A DNA stretch of 64,000 nucleotides from Haemonchus contortus (Eukaryota; Nematoda; Chromadorea; Rhabditida; Trichostrongylidae). Location of the stretch: NCBI GenBank assembly GCA_000469685.2, contig LS997567.1, positions 22,345,151 to 22,409,150 on the forward strand, read 5' to 3'. Shown here piece by piece: positions 36,133 through 49,735 of this stretch. The notes beneath the pieces were generated by a model. That model had not been told where the DNA came from, ran no database searches, and saw only the letters and a program-made list of their open reading frames with translations. The position numbers were made by a program, and so were the translations under genes. Within the stretch, counting starts at the first letter, position 1. Each line of letters opens with the position of its first letter.

Positions 36133-36700
36133 TCATCTACGGGAGATTGCACCGATGACTCGCTCTTCTTCCGGGGCAGAGTATGTTGCAATGAGGCGTG
36201 AAAGTGCCATCTGCCTGACCGAAGTTTTCTGTCGAACGGTACTGGATACGAAAGTCGGTATGCCAGAAGTTGTCGTTGCCCATCTTTGTAGTCTGTTCGC
36301 GGGTGTAATACGGGGGATTCCTTTTTTTGAACCGAATATAGCGAGAAGAGGCTTGTGGTGCGTTAAAAGCGTGAATTTGCGTCCATGGAGGCATCCTGTG
36401 GAATTTTTGGACGGCGAATATAAGCGCAAGTGCTTCTTTTTCGATTTGACTATAATTCTTCTCGGCTGGCTGTAAGTGAGCGAGAGGCGTGTGCAACTGC
36501 CTTCTCCGATCCGTCCGGCGCGTAACGATGTGAGATCACTGCGCCACTCCATAGTTTGACGCGTAGCGGGCTACGATGATTTCCTGGCTAGGGTCGTAAT
36601 GTGGCGAGAAGAAGATCTGAAGAAAGTATTGATTTTGCTCGATTGAAAACTGTCATTGCATGCCTTCGTCCAGTTGAATTTCGCATTCTTCGCCAAGAGA
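36133..36700 (-). pseudogene. Gypsy RNase H region (frameshifted)
   Basis: The minus strand at 36496-36420 reads LQPAEKNYSQIEKEALALIF then AVQKFH, the core RNase H block with its conserved Glu. In a neighbouring frame FTLLTHHKPLLAIFGSKKGI follows, a version of the FxLxTDHKPL block in which His replaces Asp. The function would be removal of the RNA strand during reverse transcription. Frames shift between the blocks. Confidence 0.8.
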
Positions 36701-37400
36701 GCGTCGAGTGGGGCACGCAGGCTTCGCATCTCTTTGATGAAAGTACCGTAATAGCTTTAAGAGACCTAGGAAAGAACGAAGTTGTGAGATGTCTTGAGGG
36801 ACGGGCATCTTGGTGATTGCTTCGATTTTCTTTGGATCTGGGCGCCGTCCGTGCTTGTCGATGATGTCATCCAAGGTAATTGATTGAGGACGTTGCAAAC
36901 CGGCATTTTTCCATGGCGTACATGAAGCCCACTCTCAGCGATCCTTCTGGGAAAGCGGCGTGCAGGTTCCTTCTGTGCTCCTCTTCTGTGCGTCCCACAA
37001 CGATGACGTCATCCAGATACGCTACAACTCCGGGCAGACCGGCTAAAATCGTATCCATGATCTGCCGGAAAATGGCTGGGGCTGATTTGACGCCGAAGGG
37101 TAGTCGGTTGTACTGGTATAGTCCCCGATGGGTGTTTATGGTTAACAACTGCTTCGATTGTTGATTCATTTCAATCTGGAGGTATGCGTCAGCAAAATCG
37201 ATGTGGGAAAAGTATTGCCCGCCGGTAAGTGTCGCAAAGATATCCTCGGGGCAGAGGTAGTGGATACTGGTGGAGGTCCAGAGCGTCATTTAGGCCCGTT
37301 GAAAAATCGGCGCAGATTCTCAGTGATCCATTAGACTTCCGTACTATAACTATAGGTGCGGCCCATTCCGAGTAATTGACCTTCGAGATCACTCCATTTG
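36700..37400 (-). pseudogene. Gypsy reverse transcriptase
   Basis: The minus strand carries the palm and fingers of a gypsy reverse transcriptase. SEWAAPIVIVRKSNGSLRIC and ADFSTGLND lie at about 37370-37290, then in another frame YFSHIDFADAYLQIEM (first catalytic Asp, about 37200), LPFGVKSAPAIFRQIMD, and VVAYLDDVIVVG (YLDD box at about 37019-37008). A connection block GRRPDPKKIEAITKMPVPQD and LRSFLGL lies at about 36850-36760. The 140-codon frame 37289-36867 holds the whole catalytic core without a stop. One frameshift lies between the ADFSTGLND block and this frame. Confidence 0.9.
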
Positions 37401-37827
37401 CCTCGAGTCGATCAAACTCTTTTTTCTACGGCTGGAATAGCTGCGTATGGCACCGTCGTTTCGGGCGGAAGATGGGGTTTTTGCATCTTTCTTCAGACGG
37501 AGAAGCGGCTTGTGAGAATTTGGTGGAGAGTCCAAGATTTGCTGCTGAAGACTTCTGGGTAGGTCTTTTGTAGCTCTTTTGCAATGCGGTCATTGTTGCA
37601 AGCAGTTGCTACTTACACTGACTGCGGCGGAATGCGGCCAGGATCGGCATTTGGAGAAGAATCCCATGATGCTGTAGAATTCCCCAGCTTAGAAAATCCA
37701 TTTCTGAACCTAGAAGGTTGGGTTGGGTACGGCCAACGTAAAACGTTCCTTGAGCAAGGACTTTGAATTTGAAGCGGGGAAGTGCAATCTCGCTGTCCTA
37801 TGAACAGAATCTGATCTCCTTGAAGCG

Positions 37828-38200
37828 CTATGAGCGAGTGAGTGATGGGGACTGCAGCTGTGGTTTGCTATCGATTTCCATGGTCGACTCGTTGATAATT
37901 GTTATGTCTGCTGCACTGTCCACTTGAAAATGTACAGGTTTTCCGTCCACAATGATTTGTGGCATATCGTCGGTAGCTGCCGATGCACAACTTGACACAG
38001 TGAAGATGGCATCAGATCTGGGCCTCGTGGCGGTGACGATTGGAGCGCGTTGCGCGGGTATCGTCGTCGTGTTGAATGACAGAATCCTTCCTTGTGGCCT
38101 ACTTTGTGACAGGTCTGAGCATTTGTGTCGTCGATACGCGCAGAATCGAACGAAATGCATTTCTCCACAGAACAGCACGGAGCTGGGAGGCGGCTTCAAT
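37828..38200 (-). pseudogene. Gypsy zinc knuckle and aspartic protease region
   Basis: A CCHC knuckle is recognisable near 38120-38085 as CHKVGHKEGFC, but its first Cys is in another frame, so a frameshift falls inside the knuckle. Further on, VDGKPVHFQVDSAADITIIN (about 37950-37890) is the protease active-site loop; it reads DSA instead of the usual DTG or DSG. The protease would cleave the Gag-Pol polyprotein. Ser-Ala in this position occurs in some retroelements, so the variant need not be inactive. Confidence 0.75.
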
Positions 38201-38381
38201 AGAGCCGGTTCGAACTCGTGGTTCCAGTTTCTGACGTGAGTTGAACTGGAAGTTCTTTGTTTTCTTGGAGTGGTGAGATTGCCATTACGGAGATGAGTGA
38301 CTCGACGTGCATGTAGCGCCAGGTTGTCCCTAAACTCCTCTTCTCACATTTGCGGGTCTGGTTCAAGTTGGTAAGTCCGCC

Positions 38382-38966
38382 TTAGCATATCCTCCGTGAG
38401 GGATTGGACCAGCTAAGCATGTTGCGATCGGCCTCAATTTTGTCTAATAAAATTTCAAGCGCGGAGGACTGACAGGCGGCGTCACGTCGACTTGATTGTA
38501 GACCGCTTACGAAGATGAGACACTTGAATTGATTCTCGTCACACTCCGCTAGCCTGAATTTGGCGCATTCACGGTTGACACGTCCTGCATAGGTGACAAA
38601 GTCGTCGTTGGGATCCTTGGTCAGCTTCATGCAGGCGTAACGGCGACTGAACAACGATTGCTGTGGTCCAAACAGGCCCATGAGTGTTGAGACGGCTTCT
38701 TCGAATGTGACGTCGCGCTGTGTTTTAGGCAAAATATAATTTGAGTACTTACCATAAGCTGTAGCGTCCAGCTTGTGAAGAAGAAGTCGAACTCGGGTTG
38801 ATTCATCGAGCATCTGAGCGTCCACTGTGAAGATATCTTGATGCCGTTGATACCATGCTTCGAAGGTGAGGTCAGCGTCGGGGTCATAGCTGAACTCCGC
38901 GATTCTTCCTGCCAGTATATCGAAACTTCTGTCTGCTTCCATTGCCTGTGGAGTCGACTTCGCCAT
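38382..38966 (-). CDS. Gypsy Gag N-terminal region
   Basis: An open minus-strand frame of 194 codons starts with ATG at 38966, about 37 bp inside the tRNA-like primer-site region, and stops at 38382. The protein has a capsid-like helical part containing LTFEAWYQRHQDIFTVDAQM, then LLLHKLDATAYGKYSNYILP and SALEILLDKIEADRNMLSW. This order resembles the DUF7083-type capsid segment seen in gag of nematode gypsy elements (from memory). Gag assembles the particle in which reverse transcription occurs. It is the only gypsy frame that looks intact. The zinc knuckle expected at its C-terminus lies beyond the stop, which suggests a truncating mutation or frameshift near 38390. Confidence 0.8.
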   Translation of the reverse strand: MAKSTPQAMEADRSFDILAGRIAEFSYDPDADLTFEAWYQRHQDIFTVDAQMLDESTRVRLLLHKLDATAYGKYSNYILPKTQRDVTFEEAVSTLMGLFGPQQSLFSRRYACMKLTKDPNDDFVTYAGRVNRECAKFRLAECDENQFKCLIFVSGLQSSRRDAACQSSALEILLDKIEADRNMLSWSNPSRRIC

Positions 38967-39002
38967 CTGCTGTCCTTTGAGAGCTTCCGTGAGTCGTCAC
39001 AA

Positions 39003-39055
39003 TGCTAATCCATTGGGGTTTCCCCGCGTGAGTTCGAATCTCATCCTGATCGCCA
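39003..39055 (+). other. 53-nt tRNA-Ser(GCU) 3'-half-like primer site
   Basis: One base inside the 5' LTR, the plus strand reads as the 3' half of a class II serine tRNA. It has the anticodon region TGCTAATCCATTG, a long variable arm GGGGTTTCCCC, the T arm GTGAGTTCGAATCTCAT, then CCTGATCG and CCA. The element's own (minus) strand is therefore TGGCGATCAGGATGAG..., the primer-binding site for tRNA-Ser. Usual primer sites cover about 8-18 nt; here the match covers the whole 3' half, starting at the anticodon. The encoded CCA is absent from eukaryotic tRNA genes and shows that the segment was copied from, or evolved to pair with, mature tRNA. It is not a complete tRNA gene. Confidence 0.8.
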
Positions 39056-39056
39056 C

Positions 39057-39244
39057 TGTTACGTTTGTGAGCCGCTGGTAGACGGTTGATAGCCAGGTGT
39101 ATCAGGAAGGTTTATTGGTCGAACCGGTTGAGACGAAGTGAGGAGAGAGAAAAGTAGTCACTGATAAATTACTGGGTTTATATACTGTGTTTACACCTAG
39201 TAAGTCATCAGCATTCAGTGATCTCAATATCTGGATACCCAACA
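39057..39244 (-). repeat. 5' LTR of gypsy element
   Basis: 188 bp, ending in coding direction with GTAACA one base before the primer site. It matches the LTR at 34482-34671 apart from the 2-bp indel, and is followed outward directly by CATA repeats. Confidence 0.93.
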
Positions 39245-39492
39245 CATACATACATACATACATACATACATACATACATACATACATACATACATACATA
39301 CATACATACATACATACATACATACATACATACATACATACATACATACATACATACATACATACATACATACACATACATACATACATACATACATACA
39401 TACATACATACATACATACATACATACATACATACATACATACATACATACATACATACATACATACATACATACATACATACATACATACA

Positions 39493-39524
<32 letters not shown>

Positions 39525-40884
39525 CATACATACATACATACATACATACATACATACATACATACATACATACATACATACATACATACATACATACATA
39601 CATACATACATACATACATACTAATACATACATACATACATACATACATACATACATACATACATACATACATACATACATACATACATACATACATACA
39701 TACATACATACATACATACATACATACATACATACATACATACATACATACATACATACATACATACATACATACATACATACATACATACATACATACA
39801 TACATACATACATACATACATACATACATACATACATACATACATACATACATACATACATACATACATACATACATACATACATACATACATACTACAT
39901 ACATACATACATACATACATACATACATACATACATACATACATACATACATACATACATACATACATACATACATACATACATACATACATACATACAT
40001 ACATACATACATACATACATACATACATACAATACATACATACATACATACATACATACATACATACATACATACATACATACATACATACATACATACA
40101 TACATACATACATACATACATACATACATACATACATACATACATACATACATACATACATACATACATACATACATACATACATACATACATACATACA
40201 TACATACATACATACATACATACATACATACATACATACATACATACATACATACATACATACATACATACATACATACATACATACATACATACATACA
40301 TACATACATACATACATACATACATACATACATACATACATACATACATACATACATACATACATACATACATACATACATACATACATACATACATACA
40401 TACATACATACATACATACATACATACACATACATACATACATACATACATACATACATACATACATACATACATACATACACATACATACATACATACA
40501 TACATACATACATACATACATACATACATACATACATACATACATACATACATACATACATACATACATACATACATACATACATACATACATACATACA
40601 TACATACATACATACATACATACATACATACATACATACATACATACATACATACATACATACATACATACATACATACATACATACATACATACATACA
40701 TACATACATACATACATACATACATACATACATACATACATACATACATACATACATACATACATACATACATACATACATACATACATACATACATACA
40801 TACATACATACATACATACATACATACATACATACATACATACATACATACATACATACATACATACATACATACATACATACA

Positions 40885-40915
<31 letters not shown>

Positions 40916-40993
40916 CATACATACATACATACATACATACATACATACATACATACATACATACATACATACATACATACATACATACATACA

Positions 40994-41025
<32 letters not shown>

Positions 41026-41095
41026 CATACATACATACATACATACATACATACATACATACATACATACATACATACATACATACATACATACA

Positions 41096-41127
<32 letters not shown>

Positions 41128-42508
41128 CATACATACATACATACATACATATACATACATACATATACATACATACATATACATACATACATATACATAC
41201 ATACATACATACATACATACATACATACATACATACATACATACATACATACATACATACATACATACATACATACATACATACATACATACATACATAC
41301 ATACATACATACATACATACATACATACATACATACATACATACATACATACATACATACATACATACATACATACATTCATACATTCATACATTCATAC
41401 ATTCATACATTCATACATTCATACATTCATACATACATACATTCATACATACATACATACATACATACATACATACATACATACATACATACATACATAC
41501 ATACATACATACATACATACATACATACATACATACATACATACATACATACATACATAAATATATGTACATACATACATACATACATACATACATACAT
41601 ACATACATACATACATACATACATACATACATACATACATACATACATACATACATACATACATACAACATACATACATACATACATACATACATACATA
41701 CATACATACATACATACATACATACATACATACATACATACATACATACATACATACATACATACATACATACATACATACATACATACATACATACATA
41801 CATACATACATTCATACATACATACATACATACATACATACATCATACATACATACATACATACATACATACATACATACATACATACATACATACATAC
41901 ATACATACATACATACATACATACATACATACATACATACATACATACATACATACATACATACATACATACATACATACATACATACATACATACATAC
42001 ATACATACATTCATACATACATACATACATACATACATACATACATACTACATACATACATACATACATACATACATACATACATACATACATACATACA
42101 TACATACATACATACATACATACATACATACATACATACATACATACATACATACATACATACATACATACATACATACATACATACATACATACATACA
42201 TACATACATACATACATACATACATACATACATACATACATACATACATACATACATACATACATACATACATACATACATACATACATACATACATACA
42301 TACATACATACATACATACATACATACATACATACATACATACATACATACATACATACATACATACATACATACATACATACATACATACATACATACA
42401 TACATACATACATACATACATACATACATACATACATACATACATACATACATACATACATACATACATACATACATACATACATACATACATACATACA
42501 TACATACA

Positions 42509-42540
<32 letters not shown>

Positions 42541-42874
42541 CATACATACATACATACATACATACATACATACATACATACATACATACATACATACATA
42601 CATACATACATACATACATACATACATACATACATACATACATACATACATACATACATACATACATACATACATACATACATACATACATACATACATA
42701 CATACATACATACATACATACATACATACATACATACATACATACATACATACATACATACATACATACATACATACATACATACATACATACATACATA
42801 CATACATACATACATACATACATACATACATACATACATACATACATACATACATACATACATACATACATACA

Positions 42875-42906
<32 letters not shown>

Positions 42907-44502
42907 CATACATACATACATACATACATACATACATACATACATACATACATACATACATACATACATACATACATACATACATACATACATACATACA
43001 TACATACATACATACATACATACATACATACATACATACATACATACATACATACATACATACATACATACATACATACATACATACATACATACATACA
43101 TACATACATACATACATACATACATACATACATACATACATACATACATACATACATACATACATACATACATACATACATACATACATACATACATACA
43201 TACATACATACATACATACATACATACATACATACATACATACATACATACATACATACATACATACATACATACATACATACATACATACATACATACA
43301 TACATACATACATACATACATACATACATACATACATACATACATACATACATACATACATACATACATACATACATACATACATACATACATACATACA
43401 TACATACATACATACATACATACATACATACATACATACATACATACATACATACATACATACATACATACATACATACATACATACATACATACATACA
43501 TACATACATACATACATACATACATACATACATACATACATACATACATACATACATACATACATACATACATACATACATACATACATACATACATACA
43601 TACATACATACATACATACATACATACATACATACATACATACATACATACATACATACATACATACATACATACATACATACATACATACATACATACA
43701 TACATACATACATACATACATACATACATACATACATACATACATACATACATACATACATACATACATACATACATACATACATACATACATACATACA
43801 TACATACATACATACATACATACATACATACATACATACATACATACATACATACATACATACATACATACATACATACATACATACATACATACATACA
43901 TACATACATACATACATACATACATACATACATACATACATACATACATACATACATACATACATACATACATACATACATACATACATACATACATACA
44001 TACATACATACATACATACATACATACATACATACATACATACATACATACATACATACATACATACATACATACATACATACATACATACATACATACA
44101 TACATACATACATACATACATACATACATACATACATACATACATACATACATACATACATACATACATACATACATACATACATACATACATACATACA
44201 TACATACATACATACATACATACATACATACATACATACATACATACATACATACATACATACATACATACATACATACATACATACATACATACATACA
44301 TACATACATACATACATACATACATACATACATACATACATACATACATACATACATACATACATACATACATACATACATACATACATACATACATACA
44401 TACATACATACATACATACATACATACATACATACATACATACATACATACATACATACATACATACATACATACATACATACATACATACATACATACA
44501 TA
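39245..44502. repeat. 5.3-kb (CATA)n array, block 2
   Basis: The same repeat and orientation as block 1, continuing it beyond the gypsy insertion. Sub-structures are visible: a TATACATACATA-type higher-order run at about 41120-41195, an 8-bp CATTCATA run at about 41377-41445, and an AAATATATG interruption at 41558. Scattered 1-2-base irregularities occur (for example 39374, 39622, 39895, 40030, 40429, 40885). Confidence 0.98.
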
Positions 44503-45028
44503 CAGTAGCGCTCAAAAGTCTTCGGTGAAATGCTTTGACGCTTTTTCGTTCATAACTTTTTTCTTAGTAGACCAAATCGCGCGAAATTTGGATATGTTTA
44601 ACTAGAGCATATTTCACCCTACCCAACACTATTTGACTGCAAAGCTGCAATATCCACAGATAGAGCAAGGTGTTTGTTGCGGTAGCAGATTTTGCTAAAA
44701 GTAAAGTTGTTGGCGTCTGCACTTATTCGCACCTTATGTGCGTTTTTCTCATCTATTGTGATCGGCGTTACCGCTCGTACACTTTTGACATGATAAAAAG
44801 GAAAGAGATTCTAGAAGGACCATCATCTGTATTTTCAGTCGATTTTGAGTTCATGCTCTTTGGAATATCTGGAACATGATCAGATTGCAGGTTAATAGTG
44901 GTAAATATTCACAATACACCCACGCTCCAAATATAGAAATTTCGCGTGAATAGATCCAGTAGGAAAGGAGTTACGACTGAAAAGTACGGCTGAAGAACCA
45001 TTTCACCGAAGACTTTTGAGCGCTACTG
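44503..45028. mobile_element. Tc1-type MITE (CAGTAGCGCTC ends), copy 3
   Basis: 526 bp with perfect-looking ends CAGTAGCGCTCAAAAGTCTT / AAGACTTTTGAGCGCTACTG and TA on each side (44501-44502, 45029-45030). It sits inside the CATA array, using one of its TA dinucleotides. It is the most intact of the three copies. It contains no transposase; the likely coding relative is the pseudogene at 14329-15260. Confidence 0.93.
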
Positions 45029-46953
45029 TACATACATACATACATACATACATACATACATACATACATACATACATACATACATACATACATACATACA
45101 TACATACATACATACATACATACATACATACATACATACATACATACATACATACATACATACATACATACATACATACATACATACATACATACATACA
45201 TACATACATACATACATACATACATACATACATACATACATACATACATACATACATACATACATACATACATACATACATACATACATACATACATACA
45301 TACATACATACATACATACATACATACATACATACATACATACATACATACATACATACATACATACATACATACATACATACATACATACATACATACA
45401 TACATACATACATACATACATACATACATACATACATACATACATACATACATACATACATACATACATACATACATACATACATACATACATACATACA
45501 TACATACATACATACATACATACATACATACATACATACATACATACATACATACATACATACATACATACATACATACATACATACATACATACATACA
45601 TACATACATACATACATACATACATACATACATACATACATACATACATACATACATACATACATACATACATACATACATACATACATACATACATACA
45701 TACATACATACATACATACATACATACATACATACATACATACATACATACATACATACATACATACATACATACATACATACATACATACATACATACA
45801 TACATACATACATACATACATACATACATACATACATACATACATACATACATACATACATACATACATACATACATACATACATACATACATACATACA
45901 TACATACATACATACATACATACATACATACATACATACATACATACATACATACATACATACATACATACATACATACATACATACATACATACATACA
46001 TACATACATACATACATACATACATACATACATACATACATACATACATACATACATACATACATACATACATACATACATACATACATACATACATACA
46101 TACATACATACATACATACATACATACATACATACATACATACATACATACATACATACATACATACATACATACATACATACATACATACATACATACA
46201 TACATACATACATACATACATACATACATACATACATACATACATACATACATACATACATACATACATACATACATACATACATACATACATACATACA
46301 TACATACATACATACATACATACATACATACATACATACATACATACATACATACATACATACATACTACATACATACATACATACATACATACATACAT
46401 ACATACATACATACATACATACATACATACATACATACATACATACATACATACATACATACATACATACATACATACATACATACATACATACATACAT
46501 ACATACATACATACATACATACATACATACATACATACATACATACATACATACATACATACATACATACATACATACATACATACATACATACATACAT
46601 ACATACATACATACATACATACATACATACATACATACATACATACATACATACATACATACATACATACATACATACATACATACATACATACATACAT
46701 ACATACATACATACATACATACATACATACATACATACATACATACATACATACATACATACATACATACATACATACATACATACATACATACATACAT
46801 ACATACATACATACATACATACATACATACATACATACATACATACATACATACATACATACATACATACATACATACATACATACATACATACATACAT
46901 ACATACATACATACATACATACATACATACATACATACATACATACATACATA
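45029..46953. repeat. 1.9-kb (CATA)n array, block 3
   Basis: A continuation of the CATA array beyond the MITE, with one irregular point near 46366. It grades into CACA repeats at 46954. Confidence 0.98.
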
Positions 46954-47040
<87 letters not shown>

Positions 47041-47157
47041 ACACACACACACGTTACACACACACACGTACACGTACACACACACACACACACACACGCA
47101 CACACGTACACACACACACGTACACACACACACATACACACACATACACACACACCG
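46954..47157. repeat. (CA)n dinucleotide run with CGTA variants
   Basis: CACATA passes into a pure CA run to about 47038, then CACACACACGTA variants to about 47157. It forms the right edge of the CATA array and probably arose by mutation of its margin. Confidence 0.95.
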
Positions 47158-47204
47158 TCACAAAGTATTGTCAATTATTAGGCAGCCTTCGGATGTTGCT
47201 TAGA

Positions 47205-47780
47205 ACTCCTAGGGTTTAGAGTAGAGAAACTCGCCGATGCTGGTCTTGAGTTGACTCACATCATCGATCTTCTTATTTTTAGTTAATTTGACAGCGACAG
47301 GAGCAGATGATAATCTGTGAGAGCTAGGCGTGAAGGAATACGGTGGGTGGGCCAGAACATGCCATCCCAAGCTTAGATATCTCTTCAGGTGCTCCTTCAA
47401 AATCTGTTGGCGGGCACTGTCATGAAGAAAGAAGACGTTCCTCTGTTTCTCTCGTAGACCTGCAGCAGTAAGGTCCACAGAGTGCACAAAGCATTGGTGC
47501 TGAAAATGGAGTTTAGTGGCTGCAAGTCTCAGTGAATGATCCCTCCGGTTAGCCCCAAACGCTAAGCATTGGTGTTTCGGTTTGGGGGTCGGGATTCCGT
47601 GCTCTACGCGTCATGCTCTACGCGTGTGAGCCATTGGCGCTTCCGTGTATGATTTATATAGAGAACACACTCCCTGTCACCCGTGATTAAGTCTTCCAGC
47701 CATGAGCATGTGCGCCGGAAAGTCAACAAGTTCAGACATGAATCTTTACTCATTTAGAGGTGGTGACCAAACAGGCTACT
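47205..47780 (-). pseudogene. Mariner transposase remnant (DNA transposon relic)
   Basis: On the minus strand, broken frames read WLEDLITGDRECVLYINHTR and KRQWL (about 47680-47610, first catalytic Asp block), a middle part in shifting frames, VDLTAAGLREKQRNVFFLHD and SARQQ (second Asp, about 47475-47400), LGWHVLAHPPYS (about 47370-47335, where the third Asp block should follow but is degraded), and IGEFLYSKP before a stop at about 47209. This is the mariner order. No clear pair of inverted repeats was found. The left part borders the CA run. Confidence 0.75.
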
Positions 47781-49735
47781 ACTTATCCATTTCTCCATAT
47801 CTCATGTGATGCAAATGGGCAGCTACTGTATCTCAATGGCTATTGAATTCCTCTTTCAACTCGCGGGTACTACACCTGGAATCCTCAGCCAAATCCGGGA
47901 GGTGGTCTTCATTCAGAACAACTGGTCTCTCAGATCGTGGTTTTTCGGTTTAGTCAAAGTGGCTATTTTTGAACTCGTGGTACAAACTTCTTGTTGTGCT
48001 GTGAGAGTGAATGAAGGGTCCTTTTACATTACATATTTCTCCTGTCTCTCAGTTTGGAATGGCATTTTCTCTGCACTTATAAAGGAGAAGCGGTTTAACC
48101 TGTCTAGAGTCGAGTGATTCTTGCAGCCATAACCCTTGCGAAATGCTACGGCAGATGCGGTGTGGAGGTCTCAGTTATGATGCAAGCGTTAGTGTGCCTG
48201 ACCAACATGGTGCTGAATACTGCAAAACAGCAGGCATGGTTATATGTAAGGCTAGTTGAATTTGAGAGAAAAATTGGGCTGAGGGCTAATTCTTCGCAGG
48301 TTGACTAGTGTAACACGGTTGTAAGCAAATCAAACATGTACTCTTAAAAATATGTTCTATCGATAGGCTAATAGTGGCACCATATAGTCCTTCAACTAAT
48401 CTTCGAAAGTTCCATTTTAGGTAAGCGGCGACGGCAGATGAGTTGCTATAGAAGGTCTTCGTGTTTTATTCGATCACCAATAGAGTCGTTCGGCTCACGC
48501 CGGGCCTCATTCCTTACTCTACGAAGTAGTTGGAAAATGTAATTAGGGGAGAGAGGCATCGCTTTGATTCTACAAGTGGGCTTGAGTGCTGAGAAGGAGC
48601 GGTAGCCGATCTACCTGTACCTCGAGTGGTTCTAGGCGGAGGAATATATAATAGTTTCTGCTTAAGCCTTAGAAGGGGAGGAGTGCCGGGGTGAGGGTGA
48701 TTACCTCGTGAAAGAAGCTAGGATGGGGTGCGAATTGAACATTCATTAGACTCACCTTGTTGTATAGATATACATAGCACGATGCCAGTACTGATCAAAA
48801 TCAGAATTTAAGTATCCACTTCACATTTCTCACTTCACTCCGCGGTACTTACTCTATTCCATTAACTACCGACCACGTTACTGCTTTATAGACAAGAAGG
48901 AAATGTAGGATAAGGCTGGTTTTCCATACCACTACCCTTATCGTAATCATTAAGTTCTACGGACTGGCACAAAGACAAGCCGACGAGCACACACCGAAGA
49001 ACCGACACACAAAGTTACTGCTTTATAAATGAAAGAGATTGACCTTCAGGAAAAATTTATTCAGGAAAGCACGAAATTTTTTGAGTAAGTGATAATAAGA
49101 TTACAATTACTCCAAGTCATTCTGATTACTGCACAAACTCCTGGTTGTGCATTACCTGGATTGCTGTCAGTTGCATTTGACTTTGGCTATTCCTATTGCT
49201 ATAAATAGTTATGGCATTAGGAATAGCAGAAGGAATACTTATGGCAGGTTATGGTGTTATGCTACATTCAAATTCTTTTATTATCCCATTATTTATCGTT
49301 TCTCTGAATGCAAGCAAAGTCTAGCTTGAGTCAAAAATTCTCATATCATAGGAGAATTACGTACGCGAACTTAGTGGCACTATAGTCATGTTGACATTTT
49401 CTTGTTCAATAATACCCAAAGAATTTGCAGGGAGGATTTTCATCTAGCAACGTTACACTATTTGGACTAGCAATTTTGTTCTCAACACAATCGTTACATA
49501 ATGCTCAACAGCTTGTTTTCTCAATAAAAAGCTTTGTATTACAGAGAACTCGGACGATATGAAACGATTTCTCACAGACCTGTTCGAATAACTATACCGA
49601 AATAGCTAATTAGCCTCGATTGCCTGTTACAATTTGTTGTACACTTCTGCCCATCCTCCCTCTCATTTATTCTTTCTTTCTGAGCTGGGACTTAATACCA
49701 ATCTTCAACTTTTTTGCACCACTGAGAGGTCCACT
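47781..49735. other. Unassigned region
   Basis: Nearly 2 kb without a recognised gene or repeat. A possible exon at 48176-48246 (TCTCAG acceptor, TTATAT|GTAAGG donor; MMQALVCLTNMVLNTAKQQA) is weak and its phase does not fit the neighbours. A small inverted repeat, CTATTCCTATTGC... / ...ATTAGGAATAG, lies at about 49189-49230. Confidence 0.35.

Larger units (their letters stand above)
34482..39244 (-). mobile_element. Gypsy-type LTR retrotransposon inserted in CATA array
   Basis: A complete 4763-bp LTR element on the minus strand. The two LTRs (190 and 188 bp) differ, by eye, only by a 2-bp indel, so insertion was recent. They start TGTTGGG and end GTAACA in coding direction. CATAC flanks both sides (34477-34481 and 39245-39249), consistent with a 5-bp target duplication, although the array makes this ambiguous. 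Internally it carries a tRNA-Ser-like primer site, gag, zinc-knuckle and protease remnants, reverse transcriptase, RNase H, integrase and a purine tract, in the gypsy order. Despite the young LTRs, pol is broken by several frameshifts. Confidence 0.95.

Noticed and set aside
39003..39055. A functional tRNA-Ser gene
   Set aside because: The 5' half (acceptor 5' strand, D arm, 5' anticodon stem) is missing, and CCA is encoded, which eukaryotic tRNA genes do not have.
22391..46953. Telomeric repeat or CRISPR-like array
   Set aside because: Nematode telomeres are TTAGGC repeats and CRISPR arrays need distinct spacers; TATG/CATA arrays show neither.
30634..47181. Long repeat-encoded frames through the CATA and CA arrays on both strands
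   Set aside because: Same cause; they cross transposon junctions only by chance.
47806..48117. 103-codon plus-strand frame with hydrophobic stretches
   Set aside because: No homology recognised, no splice or promoter support, and it is within the length expected by chance in this composition.
48176..48246. Possible exon between TCTCAG and GTAAGG
   Set aside because: The phase does not agree with either flanking candidate exon, and the peptide has no recognised match.
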